Shown here: in pieces, positions 63,749-64,000 of the stretch
How the letters are laid out: every line of letters starts with the position of its first letter
How positions within the stretch are numbered: the first letter of the stretch is position 1
Assembly: GCF_001612765.1 (NCBI RefSeq)
Contig: NZ_BDBB01000034.1
Location: 1-64,000 of the forward strand
From: Nocardia arthritidis NBRC 100137
Lineage (GTDB): Bacteria; Actinomycetota; Actinomycetes; Mycobacteriales; Mycobacteriaceae
DNA length: 64,000 nt
Reading direction: 5' to 3'
Made by a program: the position numbers and the translations under genes
Notes under the pieces: model-generated
What the model was told of the DNA's origin: nothing
What the model saw: the letters and a program-made list of their open reading frames with translations, nothing else
The model's database searches: none

Positions 63749-63862
63749 CCACGGAGTCGAGGGAGAACAGCGAAGGGAATTTCGAAGCAGGAGTGAGCCT
63801 TCCGCAGTCGATGGAGAGATACCAGTGGATCTCGCCATCAGACTCCTCGCGCTCTGGTGGCC

Positions 63863-64000
63863 TGTCCCCGGTGAATGAGACCACCTGATCCGGCCCCCAG
63901 AGGGGAGACCACCCTTGAGAGAGTTGAGGCAGACTGACCGCCAGGAGGTCATGATGCCGAAATCATATCCGCAGTCCGTGCGCCGGCAGGTGTGTGCGCG
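63863..64000 (+). mobile_element. Left end of an insertion sequence (partial)
   Basis: A GAGACCACC repeat occurs twice (63877-63885 and 63905-63913) around a CCCCAGAGGGG hairpin, ahead of a transposase-like start with a strong SD. This is typical of an IS3-type terminus. The exact left boundary is a guess, and the right end is outside the window. Confidence 0.5.
63954..64000 (+). CDS. Transposase OrfA-like protein (partial)
   Basis: ATG 63954 follows AGGAGG at five bases (an adjacent ATG at 63951 is too close). The visible residues MPKSYPQSVRRQVCA resemble the beginning of IS3-family OrfA helix-turn-helix proteins. The gene continues beyond the window edge. Confidence 0.55.
   Translation, partial: MPKSYPQSVRRQVCA

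Noticed and set aside
63746..63952. A 68-codon minus-strand frame before the insertion sequence
   Set aside because: No SD, no recognisable motif, and it crosses the likely IS boundary.

Overview
This window is high-GC actinobacterial DNA with strong third-position GC bias. The most likely source is the order Mycobacteriales, probably Nocardia or a close relative. The evidence is a fused E2-E1 2-oxoglutarate decarboxylase (Kgd), EspG/WXG100 type VII secretion genes, a mycobacterial PtpB-type phosphatase, a deaD gene next to an Rv1251c-like gene, and a locus laid out like mycobacterial esxF-esxE-cpnT-ift. Family and synteny assignments are from memory of the families; no search was run.

Layout. 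0-2.5 kb: a Rad50/SMC-like ATPase (minus), with the first codons of another minus gene at the left edge. 2.9-10.6 kb: a tightly coupled plus-strand operon encoding a SWIM zinc-finger/DUF5691-like protein, a MoxR ATPase, a DUF5682-like protein, a 47-codon bridging ORF and a VWA protein. 10.6-15.5 kb: a 30-residue hydrophobic ORF, a PAP2 membrane protein, a decayed SnoaL-like gene, and an FtsX-type ABC exporter pair. 15.7-20.1 kb: HMG-CoA lyase, a 55-codon bridging ORF, a CaiB CoA-transferase, a TauD-type dioxygenase and endonuclease IV. 20.2-25.4 kb: three tandem Ser/Thr kinases, a hairpin terminator and a MerR remnant. 25.4-34.6 kb: mixed metabolism (GNAT, lipoprotein, paired acyl-CoA dehydrogenases, a secreted protein, epoxide hydrolase with a divergent WYL regulator, a secreted beta-propeller, an alpha/beta hydrolase). 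34.6-37.2 kb: a type VII secretion substrate/chaperone module. 37.3-46 kb: a hexapeptide remnant, a phosphoribosyltransferase, a nitrilase, the DeaD helicase, a large helicase-nuclease-like protein whose catalytic motifs have decayed, a PLP aldolase and a TetR-like protein without its DNA-binding domain. 46.4-57 kb: PtpB, a truncated acyl-CoA synthetase, enoyl-CoA hydratase, a GST-like protein, an ABC transporter set and a 1279-residue full-size ABC exporter. 57-60.8 kb: kgd with a terminator.

The most interesting region is 61-63.75 kb (minus). Two WXG100 proteins resembling EsxF and EsxE are followed by a protein with a CpnT-like N-terminal half and a C-terminal domain matching the 16S rRNA-cleaving domain of colicin E3, with all four catalytic residues present. 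Two paralogous small acidic proteins, likely immunity proteins, and a YbaB-like protein follow. I read this as a type VII-secreted ribosome-targeting toxin system built on the CpnT operon plan. The EsxF-like gene has an in-frame amber codon; the frame continues for 26 codons and ends exactly at the esxE start. The left end of an insertion sequence lies immediately upstream, at the right edge of the window.

Several genes appear leaderless (a TANNNT hexamer six bases before the start codon): the GNAT, ptpB, enoyl-CoA hydratase and EsxF-like genes. deaD has a similar arrangement with an 8-base spacer. I saw no rRNA, tRNA or CRISPR array.
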